From a virus, in IMG/VR virus record IMGVR_UViG_3300025418_000451, positions 1-24,276 of that record: a stretch of DNA of 24,276 nt; one strand, 5' to 3'. Below, in pieces: positions 22,610 through 24,276 of this stretch; position 1 is the stretch's first letter, and each line of letters opens with the position of its first letter. The notes under the pieces were generated by a model. The model was given only the letters and a program-made list of their open reading frames with translations. It did no database searches and was not told where the DNA came from. The position numbers were made by a program, and so were the translations under genes.

Positions 22610-23542
22610 TTACCTCGAATAAAACAAATTACGAGGCACAAATCTAATTGATACATCTTCTCTATCTTCTTCAATAGCCTGTTGCAACTGTTCCATGTAC
22701 TCGGCTTTTAAACCCATTGCGCGCTGAATATCCATATTAGGTAGCTTCATTGCCAAATAGTAAGACAATCCAGCCACCAAGCAGGTAATCCAACGAAATG
22801 GTATATCTTGAACATATACACCAGTACCAGAGTCTTGAACCCGTCTCATACGCCAATAAACGAGCGTATACGGCGTTGAATTGTCTGGGGTAGGCCATAC
22901 TGCCAAGCTCGGTAATTGCTGGTCGTAAATCGCCGCTCCTACATTATGTGATGCTGCTGTAGTATTGTACTGTCCACGGTAGCAGTTTAAAAGCTGGTTT
23001 CCTGAAATATTGACATATCCAATAATTTCGTTATCAATCTGCACAAAACCAGTTGACCGCATATTAAATGTAGAGGTAAGGGTAATTGTGGTAGCTGATG
23101 GGGTCAAGGTAGCCGCCAAACTTACGCCAGAATAAATATTAGAGTTGCCAGTCTGACGGTTGTACCAAACTTGAATTGGGCGACCATATGTCAGCTTATT
23201 AGGTATCGTAGAGTAAGTAGACTCTGAAATACGATTGAGGTTAATATCTTGCTGATTAGATGAACTAGCATTATTCGTGCGAGTAACCAAGTCTAAAATA
23301 TCAATCGTATCAGCGCCAACTGGATATATAGCTTGACCATATACCAGCGGGATAGAGATTTCTTCTACTGTCCAAAAGTTAATACCGCGATTAGCCCACT
23401 CAATCGTTAATAAATTGATAGACCGCTTGGCAGTTTTAAGGTCATATCCAGTGCGTAACTGCGAGCCACATCTTTCGAATGCCTCTTCCACCAATTCAGT
23501 TAAATCTAAATTAAAAGTAGAATTACCGCTTGTATATGCCAT
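22610..23542 (-). CDS. Neck/tail-connector-type virion protein
   Basis: A 310-aa protein. STFNLDLTELVEEAFERCGS (8-27), TAKRSINLLTIEWANRGINF (38-57) and WTVEEISIPLVYGQAIYPVG (58-77) are helical then beta motifs of a family very common in environmental podovirus-like phages, next to adaptor genes. A beta module (about 140-215: ATLTPSATTITLTSTFNMRS, VQIDNEIIGYV) with AVWPTPDN follows, and the C-terminal helical region (LAMKLPNMDIQRAMGLKAEY) ends in RFVPRNLFYSR. Such proteins are assigned to tail-tube/adaptor positions, but the assignment is by context. The start overlaps the previous stop (TAATG). Confidence 0.8.
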   Translation of the reverse strand: MAYTSGNSTFNLDLTELVEEAFERCGSQLRTGYDLKTAKRSINLLTIEWANRGINFWTVEEISIPLVYGQAIYPVGADTIDILDLVTRTNNASSSNQQDINLNRISESTYSTIPNKLTYGRPIQVWYNRQTGNSNIYSGVSLAATLTPSATTITLTSTFNMRSTGFVQIDNEIIGYVNISGNQLLNCYRGQYNTTAASHNVGAAIYDQQLPSLAVWPTPDNSTPYTLVYWRMRRVQDSGTGVYVQDIPFRWITCLVAGLSYYLAMKLPNMDIQRAMGLKAEYMEQLQQAIEEDREDVSIRFVPRNLFYSR

Positions 23543-23721
23543 TATTTTTTCTTCATGCCTTTAAGGGTTTCAGCCAATCTAGCTCTCTGCCCTAGTTTGC
23601 CGGGTTTCTTTGCCGCCGCAGCTAGTTTCTTAGCAGGAATAGTCTTGCCTTCCTTAACGCCTAATTCTTTTTTTAATGCACCGGGCTTTTTAATAGCCTT
23701 CTGTATCCATTTTTCTGCCAT
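23542..23721 (-). CDS. Small basic phage protein (KWIQKAIKKPGAL family)
   Basis: A 59-aa protein starting MAEKWIQKAIKKPGALKKEL and continuing with IPAKKLAAAAKKPGKLGQRA. This short basic family is very recurrent in aquatic phages. I chose the second of two adjacent ATGs (23721), six bases after AAGGAG; using the first (23724) would add one Met. The ATG overlaps the upstream TGA (TGATG). Function unknown. Confidence 0.8.
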   Translation of the reverse strand: MAEKWIQKAIKKPGALKKELGVKEGKTIPAKKLAAAAKKPGKLGQRARLAETLKGMKKK

Positions 23722-23981
23722 CATTTGCTCCTTGCAGCTCTCATATTGTCAACGAGATTTGGGTAAGGTCTGCCTGCTGCTTTAGCCATTGCTTTAGCTT
23801 TAGCTTTCTTTTCAGAAGACATCTTCTTTGGTTTACCTAATCCTTTTGGACGTGGTTTATCCCAAACTTCGCCGCCTTTTGCATAAAGGTCAACATCATT
23901 CGGATTATCCGTACGCTGGATAACCTTTTTCTTAGGCATTTTGGAAGGGCTAATTGCGCCCATTCCACGACTAGCTTTCAT
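23721..23981 (-). CDS. Small basic phage protein
   Basis: An 86-aa Lys/Ala/Pro-rich protein. KKKVIQRTDNPNDVDLYAKG (17-36) and GRPYPNLVDNMRAARSK at the C-terminus are conserved-looking; between them is a K/A-rich helical stretch. It contains AKGG, the short motif also seen in the 83-aa and internal virion proteins. The start overlaps the previous stop (TAATG). Initiation at a later Met (residue 7 or 15) is possible. Function unknown. Confidence 0.75.
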   Translation of the reverse strand: MKASRGMGAISPSKMPKKKVIQRTDNPNDVDLYAKGGEVWDKPRPKGLGKPKKMSSEKKAKAKAMAKAAGRPYPNLVDNMRAARSK

Positions 23982-24184
23982 TACTTCTTGCCCTTAGCAT
24001 AACCACCGCCACACATTGCTTTAACGTGTTCGTGGTGCAACTTGTGACCAGCAGCGTGTTTCTTGAAATGCTCGTGGTGTTGAGCGTGTCCGTCGCCGCC
24101 ATGATACTTTTCCATATGCTCTGGGTGAATCATATGCTCTTCAGCTTGTATATCTTTAGAGATTGGTGGGTGATCCATTTTCAT
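23981..24184 (-). CDS. Histidine-rich small protein
   Basis: A 67-aa protein with 14 His, many in H-x-x-H or HH arrangements (HPEHMEKYHGGDGHAQHHEH), one Cys and a Lys/Gly-rich C-terminus. I start it at 24184 (MKMDHPP) because AAAGGA lies just upstream; a longer in-frame start at 24247 would overlap the preceding gene's coding end. It has no signal peptide. The composition suggests binding of transition metals or a pH-sensitive role, but no family function is known to me. Neighbours are small virion-cluster proteins. Confidence 0.75.
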   Translation of the reverse strand: MKMDHPPISKDIQAEEHMIHPEHMEKYHGGDGHAQHHEHFKKHAAGHKLHHEHVKAMCGGGYAKGKK

Positions 24185-24190
24185 AATATT

Positions 24191-24196
24191 TCCTTT
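24191..24196 (-). promoter_or_regulatory. Ribosome site deciding the His-rich gene start
   Basis: AAAGGA six bases before ATG 24184, directly after the upstream TAA at 24200-24198. It favours this start over the in-frame ATG at 24247. Confidence 0.6.
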
Positions 24197-24197
24197 A

Positions 24198-24276
24198 TTA
24201 GCAATATTTACCGCGGGTTTTTCCCTTTTGTGCAATACCATCAGCACGGGATGATGCAGTACCGCCAGAAGCCATC
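24198..24276 (-). CDS. C-terminal end of a small phage protein (partial)
   Basis: The visible 25 codons read MASGGTASSRADGIAQKGKT then RGKYC and a TAA. The SSRADGIAQ-KGKTRG ending is recurrent in small proteins of aquatic phages. The first codon here may be the true start, but the window edge (one base further) prevents judging upstream sequence. Function unknown. Confidence 0.65.
   Translation of the reverse strand, partial: MASGGTASSRADGIAQKGKTRGKYC

Noticed and set aside
1-24276. Genome-wide TAA reassignment to explain the stop at 15298
   Set aside because: Many other genes here end in TAA with the next gene starting immediately (for example at 24198, 23542, 21605 and 1300).

Overview
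The window is a piece of a tailed bacteriophage genome: the virion-morphogenesis and lysis region of a podovirus-like phage of the uncultivated aquatic type. I base this on family-level resemblance of many of the small virion proteins, not on any search. Every supported gene lies on the minus strand, so the biological order runs from base 24276 down to base 1. Genes are packed with gaps of at most 37 bases and many TAATG, TGATG or ATGA junctions. I see no room for internal promoters or terminators and no tRNA. The presence of both an inner-membrane and an outer-membrane spanin indicates a Gram-negative host.

Layout in transcription order. (1) 24276-21605: a run of small basic or histidine-rich proteins around a larger neck/tail-connector-type virion protein (310 aa) and a zinc-ribbon protein. 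(2) 21605-19117: a tail adaptor protein carrying an inserted beta-rich module, and three virion or fibre proteins. (3) 19115-13825: two adjacent very large repeat proteins (816 aa and 945 codons) built from about 30-35 tandem copies of a 20-21-residue unit and ending in an exact 11-residue aromatic repeat. The second is cut by one in-frame TAA at 15300-15298, after which the reading frame and repeat phase continue unbroken for 490 codons. (4) 13821-10321: short fibre-type proteins, a poly-glycine fibre, small accessory proteins and a cupin. (5) 10320-8844: the lysis cassette, made of a small basic protein, a holin-like membrane protein, an Rz-like i-spanin with a hidden Rz1 lipoprotein gene nested in another frame (9638-9471), and a GH19-type endolysin. 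(6) 8842-1: an 861-aa P22 gp10-like tail-hub candidate, then putative internal or ejected proteins. These are an Ala/Gly-rich protein, a GNAT acetyltransferase, a Gln-rich protein, a lytic-transglycosylase protein, and the first 430 residues of a polyvalent protein with a ParB-like domain, which runs off the window.

The genes fit one late transcription unit: connector and tail parts, then adhesion fibres, then lysis, then proteins likely ejected with the DNA. The most noteworthy points are the split giant repeat fibre and its paired neighbour, the nested Rz1, the 11-residue W repeats, and a short A(E/D/K)GG(I/V) motif shared by otherwise unrelated proteins of the cluster.
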